Of a stretch of 64,000 nt of DNA, positions 13,882 to 26,520 are shown in pieces. The stretch comes from Hyaloscypha bicolor E. Its lineage: Eukaryota; Ascomycota; Leotiomycetes; Helotiales; Hyaloscyphaceae. A program made the translations under genes and the position numbers. The stretch covers positions 3,635,952 to 3,699,951 of the forward strand of contig NW_020194684.1 in NCBI RefSeq assembly GCF_002865645.1, given 5' to 3'. A model generated the notes under the pieces. The model was not told where the DNA came from, searched no databases, and saw only the letters and a program-made list of their open reading frames with translations. Numbering within the stretch: position 1 is the first letter of the stretch; every line of letters begins with the position of its first letter.

Positions 13882-14015
13882 TAGTTATCACGTATGGCTA
13901 TCACGTAACTATAATCCAGCCATTTAACCGTAATTAGGCGTATTTACCGTGCGGTGAATACTATAGTCTTTTGGTCCAGTGAACTATAGTGCGAGCCTAA
14001 TTCTCACACGTTACA
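13882..14015 (+). repeat. 3' terminal repeat of the TRIM
   Basis: Second copy of the 130-bp repeat with a small insertion near its left end, so the exact first base is uncertain by 2-3 bp. The hairpin at about 13,940-13,961 is kept with one C-to-T change. Confidence 0.8.
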
Positions 14016-14065
14016 AGAATAAATTAATAAATCCTGGGAATAAGATCCTAGAAAAGAAATATAGT

Positions 14066-14363
14066 TATAATATATATAGAAACATATATAACTTAAGGAT
14101 ATATAATAAACCTCGAATATTATAGGTATTAATTAGAGAGATTAGTAATTCTTTAATTTTATAACTAATTACTATTTATATTATAAGTATTAGACTTATA
14201 AATTACTAATTATATATATATTATTAGGGCCCCCTATTTAGAAAGGGCTTCCCTATACCTTATAGGAGAAATAGAAATTAGTTTTATACTAAATTTAATA
14301 CTATGGTTTTATAATTAACTAATTTATTTTATTATCTTATTATTTACTAATAAATATTTTATA
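14066..14363 (+). repeat. 3' LTR of element A
   Basis: 298 bp, equal in length to the 5' LTR. It is followed by GATAT (14,364-14,368), the RIP-altered target duplication. Confidence 0.9.
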
Positions 14364-17300
14364 GATATTTTTTAAAAATAAAATAATTATAATAATACAG
14401 GTATTCTAGTTATTTTTAGGGTTAGTAAATCTTTTATTTTATAAACTATTACTTTTATATATAATTTTTATTTTTATTTTTATTAAGAATAATTAATTAA
14501 ATAAGATTATTAAAGTTTCTTTAATTAGGAAAAATATATTTTTATATCTTACTTTATTTATAACTTTAGCTTTAAGCTTTATTATTTTTATAAATCCAAA
14601 TTCTATTTTAGTAATAATAAATATTTAATAATCTATAATATTATATATTATTTTACTAATATTTCTAAAAATCTTTTTAGAGAAAATATTAACCTTAGCC
14701 CTAGTATTAATTATTTCTTTATATTTAATATTTCTTTAAAATTCTTAAAATATAAATCAGAAATATAGAAATTATATAATATATTTATAAGCTAGTAATA
14801 TCCGAATATTAATATTATTGCCTTTAAATCGAATTATTCTATTAGTATTAGGTATTTGAACTAGTATTTCTAATTCCTTAAATATTTTATTTATTATATA
14901 AGTTATAGCTATTAGTTCTATAGATTTTCTAGTATATCTAATTATACTTAATATAATAGTATTTCCTATTTATAAGATAATAAAATAGGAAATATTATTC
15001 TTAATTTATTAGTTCTAAAATATAATAGCTAGATCTAATATTTTTAAGATATTAATAAATATTCTTATTTCTTTCTAAATTATTAGAAATAGAATAATTA
15101 CTTTCTTTAGTAGTTTTATTAGAATATTATTAACTTTAGAAGCTTTATATTTATTATAATTAGAAATATACTAGGTTTCTAATTTATTTTATTTATTTCT
15201 AGAAATATTAATATTTATATTTTTAGCTAGGCTATTTCCTTATTTATTATTTCTTGAAATAATATTCTTCTAGTCTCTTATATAAGATAGCTTTTCTTTT
15301 ATTTTAGCTTGTTTTTAGAAAACCTCTTTAGCTATTTTTATTTCTTTTTCCTTTTTTTTTTAATAAGAAACCTATTATAATATTAATAAAAATACTATTT
15401 ATAACTAAATCTTAATATTATTTATTAATTCCAGAACCTAAAATATTAGTAATTCTAATATAATTTCTTTTAAGGCAAAGTAGCTATTTAGATTCCCTAA
15501 ATATAACTTACCTATTTCTATATATAAATTCCGATTAACTAGTTTTCTTTTTTCTTTCTTGCCTAGTAAACTAGATATTTCCTATTAATTTCTAGATATT
15601 TTTAGATCAAATATTTAAGTTATAATTAAATTCTCTTTTTCGGATTTAGGAAATAATTTAGTTAAATTACTAGTATTTACTAGTAAGAAAAAAGAAAAAA
15701 CTTTCTTATTTAGGCTTAAATAGTTCTTTATATTATCTTTTATTAAATTAGTAAGTATATCTATAATTTATAAGTTCTTTTATTAGTAAGTAATAAAGCT
15801 AAGAAATATAAATATATTCTAGATTAATATTATTATTCTTATTTCTATTATAGTATTTATAATAAATTTATTCTTTTAGTTCTAGGTCTATATTATAAGC
15901 TATATTAACTTAAGTAATATTTTCTAATTATATTTAAAACTAACTTTCTCTAGAATATAATTATCTAGACTCTTTGCCTAATCTAGCTTAATTACTATAG
16001 CTATTATAGTATTCTTTATATTTTTTACTATAACTTCTAGTATATTTTTTCTAAAAACCCGAATTATATTTACTAGACTATTAATACTATTATACTAGCT
16101 ATAATTAATTAGGTTATATAAGTAGGCTATAAATATTCTCCCGAATTATAATAGTAGCTATATTAAGTTATTTCTATAAATTCTTTTTAGTTATAGTAAT
16201 AATAAATAGTTTTTCCAGACTTCTTACTAGCTAGTTAATATTATTTCTTTTAGGTTTATTACTTTTAATAAGTTTTATATAATTAACTATAAGCTAAATT
16301 CTTTTCTTATTTATATTTATAATAGTTTTAGGAAATATAATAGGAGAAACTAGTAAAAAATAATTATTTTCTAGTTTAGGAACTATATTATAAACTATTA
16401 TATCTAAATATTCTTATCTAAATCTAGATATATCTGAATTATTAGTAATATTAAAATAATATTTCTTTTTTTTATATTAATAGGATATTACTATTTTCTT
16501 ATATATCTTATTATATTTATAAATAAAAATATTTATAGGCTTGAAGTTTATATTCTTAAAAATATAATTTCTTACTAGAATAAATAATTCTCTTATAAAT
16601 TCTCGATACTAAATAATTTTATTTATTTTTTTTCTTTTTAGTAATTTCTTTAATACTTTATTAAATATATTAATATAAAACTTAGAAGAAATTTCTTTAT
16701 TCTAGGCTTATATAATAATCTAATTAAGAAAGTTATAGCTAATTTTAAGTATTTCCTAGTTATATTTTCGGAATTCCTTTAATAAGGCTTTAAATAACTT
16801 AATTTCTTAGTAATTTCCTGGATTATTAGTATAATACTCTAATATAGCTTTAATTTAATTCTTATAAATAAGAGAAATATAATAAATAATTCTTTCTCTT
16901 TTAGTATTATTAGAAATATAATAGTTTTTATATATATCTATATATTATTTTAAAAATATAAAAATATTACTTTCTTAAAACTATAGTATTTTAGGAGCCC
17001 CTATAAATAGTAAATTCAAATCTAGTACTAGTATATACTTATTCTTAGCTATATTAATCTTAATAATTTCTTCTATAATTAATTATAAAGTTTTTATATC
17101 TAAGATTTCTAAAGAACTAATTTCTTATTTAAATATATCTTTTAATTTAGGAACTAGAATTAGAGAAAAACTAGTTAATAATAATAAATATAATTAAGGT
17201 TTAAGTTTTAATATTAATAATAATAAAATAATAGCTTTTCTAGTCTTATTACTATTATTTATATTTTCTTTTCTATTTTATTAGCTTAATATCTATAGTA

Positions 17301-18035
17301 TTTTCTCTTATTTTTACTAAACTAGATATATCTATTAATATTATTAAAAGTAATAATAAAAATAATAAATATAATTTTACTAATTTTTCTAACTTTTCTA
17401 AATTCTCTTTTTTTATTTATTTAGTATTTATTTCTTTTTCTAGAAGCTTTTCTAGTTTATTTATATAATTTCTTATTTCTGATTTCTTTATAATTCTTAT
17501 TTCTAATTCTTATTTATTATTCTACTTAAAATTAAGAATATTTCCTCTTTTAGATATCTTTTCTAGACTTAGAAATAAACTTTTTTACTAAAACTAATAT
17601 TACCTTTATTCTAGTTTTTATTATAACTAAAAATAATATATAAATTAATAATATAACTTTATTTCCGAATATTAAAGTCTATTTCTAACTAAGGTCTAAT
17701 TTATATTATTTTAGTATAATATTTCTTATTTTATTTCTTCTATTTCTTTTTCTTTTATAATTAGCTTCTATTTCTATATATTATACTAGTAATTATATCT
17801 TATAACTAATCTATATTTAAGTTATTAGATATATTAGAAATTAATATAAGATATTGAGATTAATACTTATATATCCTTAATATTTTAGCCTTAGGCTTAA
17901 AATATTATAATAGCCCTTTTCTTTCTTAATTTACTAAGCTAATAATCCGCCTTATAAATATCTCTCAGAACTTTATAAGAGTATTACCTTAACTATAAAG
18001 TTTCTATTATTTCTATATTACTTATTATAAAATAT

Positions 18036-18337
18036 ATAAGAAAGAAACTATAATAAGACAAAACCCCATATAAAGTATACTAGAATATAAAACATAACTT
18101 AATAATAAATTAATAAATTAAAAGTATAAATAGTAAAATATAAATAGTATATAATATATAAAAACTCAATTAATTAAATATTTATAAGGAATTATTCTCT
18201 AAGTCTATAAAAAAACTAGCTTTTTTATATGATTTCTATAAGTTATATATAAAAGGCTATAGCCTTTACTATATAACCTAAACCTTAAAACTACTAAAAT
18301 AATATAATTTTTAATAAGTATAGCTTACTATATTATA
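18036..18337 (-). repeat. LTR of element B1 (5' LTR on the minus strand)
   Basis: 302 bp, aligning end to end with the LTRs of B2 at 20,550-20,851 and 33,368-33,669. It is the most RIP-damaged of the three. Confidence 0.85.
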
Positions 18338-19145
18338 CTATAGCTATCTAAATTTCTTTTAAATTTTCTAAAAATATAATAGAATTATAATTTATAAGTA
18401 TTCTAAAAATTATAGCTATATTTTATACTTTATTAGGGCAAGTAAGTAATAAAGAAAGAAGATCTAAGCTTTTCTTTACCTTTATTTCCTTAATTAATTT
18501 CTTCTTTTTTCTATATAATTATATCTTTTTAATTCTAGCTTTATAACTAATAAACTATATACTAGAGCTCTTAAAAGTATTCTTAATTATATACTTTTAT
18601 ATTATTTATATATAAATTAGGATAAGATTATAGAAAAAGAAAATAATTATATATTTAAAATCGAGAGAATAGAAAGCCATATAAATTACTATTTTATAAT
18701 AGTATTTCTAGAAGTAGAATATACTAATATTAAATAATTAAAGAATATATATTAAGTAAAAAGAAAACCAAAATAGTTTAATATTATATTTCCCGGTCTT
18801 TAATTAAAATAATTTATAAATATATAATTTGTAATTATCTAGGAAAAGAATTTTCCAAGATTTATCTAGCTTAGCTCTTAAATACTTAATTAAATAATTA
18901 AGGTATTTTATAGCTATTTTTTATTTATTTATATATTTAGTAAATATATACTTAATATATTTTATTCTAATTAGGTTTTCTAATATCTAATTATCTATAA
19001 TATTTTTCTTAGAAATAATTATAAATAGTAAAAAAGATTTATAACTATCTATATAAATAGTCTTAATTATTATAACTAATTTGCGATTCTCAGGGCTAGC
19101 TATATATAGCTCTTTTACCTCTATAAATATAATTATATAATTACT
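18338..19145. other. AT-rich sequence between B1 and D
   Basis: About 800 bp of AT-rich sequence with no recognisable gene or LTR. It may be a remnant of the sequence into which both flanking elements inserted. Confidence 0.4.
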
Positions 19146-19150
19146 AGTAA
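19146..19150. repeat. Left target-site duplication of element D (AGTAA)
   Basis: AGTAA precedes the left LTR and is repeated exactly at 40,290-40,294. Confidence 0.85.
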
Positions 19151-19355
19151 TATAATAGCTAGTATAAGGATATAATCTATTAAGAATAGAATATTAGAAA
19201 CAGGTATAAAACGAAGTTAAACCAGAATTACTTAGATAAAATAATACTAAAAATTAAGGTATTCTCTTTACTTTATTTTATAGTTTAGTATTTTCTAATA
19301 TATAAGATTCTTTAAACTTTAAGCCTTTAATTATTATATTAATTCCGCTATTATA
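19151..19355 (+). repeat. 5' LTR of element D
   Basis: 205 bp. Compared with the right LTR it carries many C-to-T and G-to-A changes; for example, the opening TGTAATGGCTGGCG of the right copy reads TATAATAGCTAGTA here. Confidence 0.9.
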
Positions 19356-19504
19356 TAATACTAAGTTTACTTAATTTGGCCTATAGAGATAATATAATAT
19401 TACTAGTAAAGGATTCGTATTTATTCTTGAAAAGTAAAAACAAAATACTACTTTTAATATTTAATAATCTCCTCGAACTATAAAGAACTAGAGAGCTTAA
19501 CTAG

Positions 19505-19850
19505 AAATATAATATTCTCTATAACCTAGTTAACCTCGGAACCTAACTCTTAACTAGAGCAGATAATATTTCTCTTCTAGTAATTAGTTTTCTACTAATA
19601 TAAAAGAAGAAAGATATTATTTTCTATAACCTAGTTAATCTTAGAGCCTAATCCTTAACTAGAGTAGATAATATTTTCTCAATATTAATAAGAGTAAAAG
19701 AACTAGCCTCTTTCTCTAGTATAGAAAGAATTAGTAGTAGTCTACTAATTTAAAATAAGAAAAAATAATAGTTAGTTTTAGTCTATTAACTTAAAACTAG
19801 ATAAGATAATAATTAGTTATAGTTTACTAATATTAAATAAGAAGAACTTA
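19505..19850 (+). repeat. Tandem repeats in the 5' leader of element D
   Basis: A block of about 60 bp centred on CTATAACCTAGTTAA occurs at about 19,513-19,574 and again at about 19,618-19,680. Around and after it, a shorter motif of about 35 bp with the core TTAGT..TCTACTAAT..AAA recurs about four times up to 19,850. The copies differ mainly by transitions. Confidence 0.6.
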
Positions 19851-19854
19851 TTTA

Positions 19855-20543
19855 GTACTTATCTCTATAACTAATACCCCTTTTAAAGCTACTATAAATA
19901 GCCCGGGATTAAGTACTATTACTATAGGTATATTAGATAAGAGACTCTAGTATAATAAAATAGAGGAACTAGACTTTAATATTATAAACTCATATTACTA
20001 GGAAAGCTATTATAATACTATTCCGGAAGAAAATATTAAGAAATAGCTAGCTAACTTAAAACTCAAAATTAGTATAAATATTCTAAAAATAGATAAGGCC
20101 TAGTAAAGATTACTTATATAAGATAACTTTATTAATAAATACTATTTTATTACTAATAAATAAGCAAAATATTACTAGAAATTTTACTTATATATTAACT
20201 AACTTATTAAAAAAGTTAATAAGCTAGAGGTAATTACTAGTTAACTTTATATAAGGAAAAGATTAGTATAAGAAGAAGTAATAAAATAAAGATTCAAGTA
20301 AGTAAATATTTAGGAATATTATAGATTCTTATTAGGAGAACTATTTAGGGGCTAATACTAAGGCTTTCTCTCGTTTTTAGTCTATAATAATTAACTATAG
20401 CTTATTAGAATTAAGGATCCCGTTCTATTTATAAATAAAAATAATTACTAGATTAATAATTAGATATTTAATATAAGAAATAAACTAATATAAAACTTTT
20501 CTAAATTTAATAGCAAATTACTAAAAATTACTTATATAGTATA
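19855..20543 (+). pseudogene. 5' part of degraded gag of element D
   Basis: The plus-strand frame starting near 19,870 is long and rich in Lys, Asn, Ile and Gln-type codons, interrupted by TAA/TAG. It stops being interpretable where B2 inserts and resumes in the same sense after 33,675, as a gag split by a later insertion would. No zinc knuckle could be placed with confidence. Confidence 0.5.
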
Positions 20544-20544
20544 A

Positions 20545-20549
20545 CTAGT
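20545..20549. repeat. Left target-site duplication of element B2 (CTAGT)
   Basis: CTAGT is repeated at 33,670-33,674. The LTR edge is uncertain by one base because the LTR itself starts with T/A-rich sequence. Confidence 0.65.
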
Positions 20550-20851
20550 ATAAGAGGGAAACTATAATAAGACAAAAACCTATATAAAATATACTAGAGT
20601 ATAAAACGTAACTTAATAATAAAATAATAAATTAAAAGTATAAATAGTAAAGTATAAATAGTATATAGTATATAAAAGCTTAATTAATTAAATACTTATA
20701 AAGAATTATTCTCTAAGTTTATAGAAAAACTAGTTTTTTTATATAATTTCTGCAAGTTATATATAAAAGGCTATAGCTTTTACTATATAACCTAAATTTC
20801 AAAATCGCTAAAATAATACGATTTTTAATAAGTATAGCCTACTATATTATA
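20550..20851 (-). repeat. 3' LTR of element B2 (minus-strand sense)
   Basis: 302 bp. Heavily RIP-damaged throughout, unlike the last 80 bp of its partner at 33,368-33,669. Confidence 0.88.
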
Positions 20852-20879
20852 TCCGATCCCTTATTTATTTATACTTGTT

Positions 20880-23690
20880 TCCTAAATACTAAAAATAATA
20901 GAAAAATCCTACTTAAAGTCTAAAATAATAAAATATTTAGGATTCTTTTCTATTAATTAATCTAATTTCTTCTTTATATACCTAAAATAAGACTTATTAC
21001 TTTTAAATAATCTTATTTTATATTTCTGAACTTGCTTAAAAGTAATCCGAACCTACTTAGCTATATTCTTATACTAAATCCGATATAGTTCTCTATATTA
21101 ATTAGTATTTGCCTTTAATTATTATTTAATTTCCGCCTTTACTATAGGGTATTAAGAAGGCTTATTATAGTAAATTATATTATAAATTATACTAATATAC
21201 TTCAAATAGATAGCTTTTTCGAATTTCGTATTATTTATTATATTCTTAAATTAATCTTTAATAAGAGGAAAAAGCTCTAGATAAGAGATTTTAATAACCT
21301 TATAAGAGACTTTATTTTTATATATTCTATCCTTAATAATAACTAGACTTATAGGAATTATAGTAAAAGGCTTATTAAATAGTAAATTATTATTAAGCTA
21401 TTCTTTAACTTATATATTATTCGAGAATTAATACTTTCTTATAATTTCAGACTTGTAGATTACCTAGCTAAAGGTATTTATTTATCTAGTTAAATAGATT
21501 ATATTCGGAGTCTTTTTTCCTACTATTTTTAGTAGATACTCGCCTATTTCCTTAGTTATTTCCGGCTTAAATTTATTAGAAATAGAGAAGTAATTAATGT
21601 TTTTAAAGAACTTCTTACTAAAAATAATAGCCTTCTTATGATTTATAAGGAAAATATAGCTGACTTTCTAATACTCTTTACTAAGATAGAATTCGCTACT
21701 TAAAGCTTTAGTAATAGCTAGATCTTTAGTATTACCTTTATACTAATTATAATTAATATTTCTAGAAGTAAAATATTAGGCTAGCTAAAGATAAGTAACT
21801 AGATAAATAGGATATTTACTTAATATCTTATAAAATCCAAGCTATATTAATAGATTTACTATTAAAAGTTAAGAGGCTAAGGTAAAGTAGCTATTACTAA
21901 GATCTCTATATATTAATATATTATTTTTTTAGAGATAAAACTATAATATTTCTATCTTTTTTATTAAGAGCTTTTAAATATTAAGCTTCTTAATTTATTT
22001 CAGGTAATTCTTCTTATAAATATAGCTATTTATATCTAAATTAGTAGTATTAAACTCAGGAATAGGAACTATAGTATTAAATTAGAGCTATAGATTAGGG
22101 CGGAATTAATTAGAAATATAGTACTTATATTTATATTTCTTAATTTCCTAGTTCTTAAAAAAGAAATCTTATATTTTCTTATTTACTTAAGTAATAGAAA
22201 TATACTTCTTACTTTTAGTAACTTTATAGATCTTAGTAACTAGCTTTAGAATATCCTTAATTTCTTATATATTAATAGAGAGAATATTAGTAAGTTACTA
22301 AATATATACTATATAGAGAGCTTCGAGAAATCTATTATTAATCCTATAGTATTCTTACTTATAAATAGGTCCTATAATATTATTATATATTTTCTTAAAG
22401 ATATACTTATTTTATTAAATAAGTATTAACTTCTATTTAGCTAGTACTTTATAGGTATACTAGATATCTTTATTAAGTTCTCTAAACTTAATATTCTTAG
22501 TCTTCTATTTCTTGGTTCTGGGTATAATTAAGGAAGTCTTTTTAGATAGTATCTTTTCCTTTAGTATAGAGGGCTTCTTTTTACTTTCTGCTATTTTACT
22601 AACTTTATATTTAGTCTAGTACTTAGATTTCTGCTATTTATTAGAAGTCTTAGGCTTAGCTTACTTTCTATTCTTACCAGGTTCTTCTTATCTAGTTATA
22701 CTAGTTCTGCTAGCTTTACTAGTAGTTTTCTTACTAGGCTTTACTAAATTAGCTCTATTTTTCTTAGCTAGATCTAGTTAAGTTAAGGCTAAAATTATAA
22801 TAGGAGCCTATTCTTTAGGCTTATCTCGGAAAGCAGGAAAAGGCTTATTACTATAAACTTTCTTAATTAGGATTCTGGAAGTATTAAAAATATATTATCT
22901 AGCTTTAAGGTTATTAGCTAATAGTAGCTTAAACTTTAATTCTCTATATTCCAAAATAGCTTTAGTATATTTAAATATCTTAGTAATATTTAATTTAGTA
23001 AATATATTAGTATTCTAATACTTCTTATTCTTAATATATTCTAAAGTAGCTTTATTAATTAACTAAATAGCTTTATATACTAAAGCTTTTATCTTAAAAA
23101 GAAAATATAACTTTTTATAGATATTCTTACTAAGATTATTATAGATATTATTAATATATTAGCTAAAAGCTTTATTATATAATATGATTTTATTCTAACT
23201 CTTAATATTAAGACTATTTACTATAGTCTTAATCTTATTAAGCTTTTCTTATTTGCTTTTAGAAATGCCTTTAATAATATTCTCGAATTTCCTATTATTA
23301 GCTTAGTAGTTCTTTAGCTTTTCCTTAGTTAATTCTAGTCTAGTTCCGTTTCTAATAAAGGTTTTTTATTTTAAGAGCTTATTATATATATTATTTAGCT
23401 TATCTAGGATATTTATATTAAATTCGGTAATTATAACTATCTTTTCTGGTATTAGTAGGCCTTTTATAACTACCCAAGCTTTTTTAATACTCTAAACTTT
23501 AATATTATTAATCTATAGGCTTTTAATAATACTATAGCTTATAAGAACTAATTACTATACTTTACTAATTTAAGGAATCTATTCTTTGGCTATTTTATTA
23601 TTCTTAATAGGTTATAAAAGTATTATTAGTATAATAATTATAGGTTATAAAATTAAAGGTTTTTAAGGTTACGAGAATTTCTTTTAAATA
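20880..23690 (-). pseudogene. Degraded ORF of ~900 codons, DUF3723-like, in the 3' part of B2
   Basis: One minus-strand frame can be followed for about 2.8 kb, broken only by TAA and TAG codons. The N-terminal third is Lys- and Leu-rich and looks helical. A central Lys/Ser/Thr-rich linker (around 22,500-22,790) follows, and then a conserved-looking region (about 22,100-20,900) with blocks such as IYRDLSNS, QLGFYKILSKYPI, INHKKAIIFSKKFF and YFRYIKKKLD. From memory these resemble fungal DUF3723 proteins, including their LGF motif. That family has no known biochemical function but recurs in fungal mobile DNA, notably as accessory cargo of Starship elements. The frame lies between the B2 integrase and the B2 3' LTR in the same sense as pol. 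It could instead be a gene captured by, or inserted in, B2. It is not functional here. Confidence 0.5.
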
Positions 23691-26149
23691 TATTCCAAAA
23701 TAAAAAATAAATTAGAATAGTTTTGGATTACGTAAATACGTTATATATATTCGAGTTTTTTCTTTTTTCCTAATAAGAAAATAAAGCTAAAATAGTAATA
23801 TATATAATAGGGAAAATAAGTATAATAATTAGATATATTTAAAATAATATAGTTACGAATTAGGAATAATTATAGAAGATAAAATATAAAGTTAGGCTTT
23901 TATTATAAAAAAGAATATAAATATATATACTTAAGAAAATATAATTAAGGAAATAATTAAGGCAGGTTAAACTAAATAGTAATAATAGAGAAATAAGAAA
24001 GTAATATAATAAAAATATAGATATAATAGTAGTATCTAAAGTATTAGAATATAGAAAGAAATAATAAAAATTTCATAATATAAATATATCCCGATTTCTT
24101 ATTTATTTAGAGATATTTTTATTAATTTAAAAAATAATACAAAAGAAGAGAAATAATATAAGGAATATATAAAAAATAAAATATATAAGTATACTAAAGA
24201 TATTAGGGAAAATATAAAATAAGTATTAATAGAAAAAAAGTTAGAATAATAGGATTAAGAAATAATTTAGAATAAGGTATTACTTTTTCCGAAACTAATC
24301 CGTATCTTTTCCGAAAGCTAATTATATTTATTTAGTACTTATTAAAGTCGACTTTGAATAGTATAAAACTATTTAGTTATTTGGGACTTTAAAGTAATAT
24401 TTATATTAATAAAGATAATACTAAAGATATTAGAGTATATAGAAAAGAGAACTATAAAATAATATAAATAGGGTTTATAGTATTATTATTAAGTTTGAAA
24501 TAGTCGATATTAAAATTAATATAAAATATAGAAAAATTAGGTATTTCGAATTAGTATTAAGGATATAGGAATTATTTAGATAATATTTAATAGTAAGAAA
24601 TAGATTAATAATAAGAATTAGTGAATTATATTAGCTTTTTAAAAAAGTAATTAGTTTCCGGTAATAAAACGGTATTTTAATTAGGAAATAGGTTCTATAT
24701 AGGAGAAGTTCTCTTTATATAGAAGTAGGAATATATAATATACTAATTAAGTCTCGGTATAAGTTTTGAGAATAGCTATAATTATATTAAAGAGAAAGTA
24801 AGTTTTCTAATATAAGATAGGCTTTAAATAGGCAGATCTAGTTTATCTAATATCTAATAGATTCCCAGAATTATATATTATTAAGTATCTTTAGAAATAA
24901 CTATTAGGTTTAATAAGGTTTCCTTTTCTTCTTATAAGGCTTCTAGTTTAGCTATTCCGTCTATATATAACTCCTAATTAGGAAGTTTATTTGAGTATTA
25001 TAAGGAAACTTGTAATAGTAATTTAAGTTAAAGTCGAGATCTATAGATATTATAGTCGAGCTTTAGACTAGTATAAGCTGCGAGAATAGCTAGTTAAAAA
25101 AGTAAGTAAAGCCTTTAAAAGATTTCTAGTTTAGTAAAATATATATAAAAGACTTTCTTTCTTCTTTTCTTTTTTTCCTAATTCTAAATATAATTACTAT
25201 TTATTATTATAGTTCAGAATTAAGAGTTTATAAAATAATCTCTTAATTCCCTATTTATTTTTATACTAAAAGAAATTCTTTATATTTAATTCCCAAGATC
25301 TAGTAATAGAATTTTATATATTAAGAATACTATCTAATAATAATAATTAGATAATAGTAAGAAATAAATAATAGTAAAGCTTATCCGATTTCTAGAATAA
25401 TAGTCTAATAATAATATTTTCTAAAGATTATAAATATTAGTTAGAAGAAAAAAATAAAAGATATATAAAGAATTAAAGGTAATAAGCTTTATTTCAGGTT
25501 AAGAAAAGTCTTTATTATTAGATATTTCTTTCTAGTCTTTTATAAAGGAAATATATTTTACTTTTTCTAATTCCGGTAATTCTAGAATATATATAATAAT
25601 ACTAGTAGCTTTCTTAATTTTCTAAGTACTATTTTGCTTATAATATTCTATAACTATTTCTCTTTCTAGTTCTATATCTATTTTAAAATATTTATTTATA
25701 GATATATACTTATTATTAATTTCGTTTTTAGAGAAATACTAGAATTTATTTCTTTTAATAAACTACTTGAGTTAATTTCTAATATATATCTTTTAGAATA
25801 TAGTATTATTAAGTTCTTCTAATATATAGTATTCTTTTAGTTAATTCGTATATCTTATTTTATATAGGCCAAGCTAGTAATATAATAGCTTTATATTCCT
25901 TAACTTATCTTAATTTATTAATTTAATATTATATATAAGAACTAGATTCTTTTTAGAAATAGGCTTTAAATAAATCTAGTAAATAGTATTAAATTATTTC
26001 TTTCTCTCTTAGTATTTTCTATTCTTCTTTATTCTAGCTTCTTTAATATCTTTATTTCTTATTTATATTTACTTTATATATATCTCTAGAAGTATTTTTC
26101 TATTATAGACTTCGTTTTATCCAAGTATTTTCTAGATTAGAAAGTATAT

Positions 26150-26520
26150 TTCTATAAGTAGTACTACTTCCCTATTATAGATTATATAAAAGGAAGTAAA
26201 TCTAGTTAGTTTATATATAATAACTTAATTAGTAAATAGAATATATAATAGTAAATTTACCTAAGGCTTCTTTCTATTTATTATAAATATAATAAGTATT
26301 TAAATAATTAGTTAATATTTTTTTTTAATTATACTATTTCCCTTAAAATTATAAGCCAAAATAATAATTTTATTAATTTCTAGCTTATTAAGTTCCTGAA
26401 TTACTATTTCTTTAAATTCCGATTTACTATTTACCTTAAGCTACCTAAATAAACTATATTTATAAATAATTTCTTCCTAAATAAACTTGGTAATCTTCTT
26501 ACTAGTTAGGTTTTTTTAAA
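26150..26520 (-). pseudogene. Degraded integrase core of element B2
   Basis: The minus-strand frame shows FIQEEIIYKYGLFRQL-like sequence, then ILAYNFKGNSIIKKKY, matching the second half of a Gypsy DDE integrase core. It corresponds to about 2,500-2,900 in B1. Stops are TAA/TAG. Confidence 0.6.

Larger units (their letters stand above)
13482..14015 (+). mobile_element. TRIM: 534-bp miniature LTR retrotransposon nested in element A
   Basis: Two direct repeats (13,482-13,611, 130 bp; about 13,882-14,015, 134 bp) flank about 270 bp of non-coding sequence. The outer ends are TG and CA, and the whole is flanked by perfect AGAAT duplications. A purine run, CGAGGGGGGAAT (about 13,871-13,882), lies directly before the right repeat like a polypurine tract, giving plus-strand polarity. 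Apart from one small indel near the left end, the repeats differ at about a dozen sites, all transitions. No gag or pol is present, so it would need another element's proteins. It is clearly less AT-rich than its host element A, which fits later arrival or partial escape from RIP. Confidence 0.85.
5991..14363 (+). mobile_element. Ty3/Gypsy chromovirus A, RIP-degraded, nested in B1
   Basis: A complete but inactivated LTR element of 8,373 bp, including a nested 534-bp TRIM. Two 298-bp LTRs (5,991-6,288 and 14,066-14,363) and a 5-bp target duplication fix its ends. Reading the plus strand, the internal part holds a gag-like region (about 6,400-7,800), reverse transcriptase, RNase H, integrase and a C-terminal chromodomain, which is the domain order of Ty3/Gypsy chromoviruses. 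All frames are full of TAA and TAG. Removing it restores colinearity between B1 and B2, so it inserted into B1 after the B family had multiplied. Confidence 0.9.
1..18337 (-). mobile_element. Ty3/Gypsy LTR retrotransposon B1, RIP-degraded, partial, interrupted
   Basis: First copy of family B. Its 5' LTR, reading the minus strand, is at 18,036-18,337. The internal part runs left to at least position 330 and off the window edge. Positions 330-5,990 and 14,369-18,035 align almost colinearly with 24,040-33,367 (copy B2). The gap between the two blocks is exactly element A. The minus strand carries degraded reverse transcriptase (about 4,380-5,000) and integrase (about 2,500-2,900) similarity. Differences from B2 are nearly all C/T and G/A, as RIP produces. 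Stops fill every frame, so the copy cannot encode protein. Confidence 0.85.
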
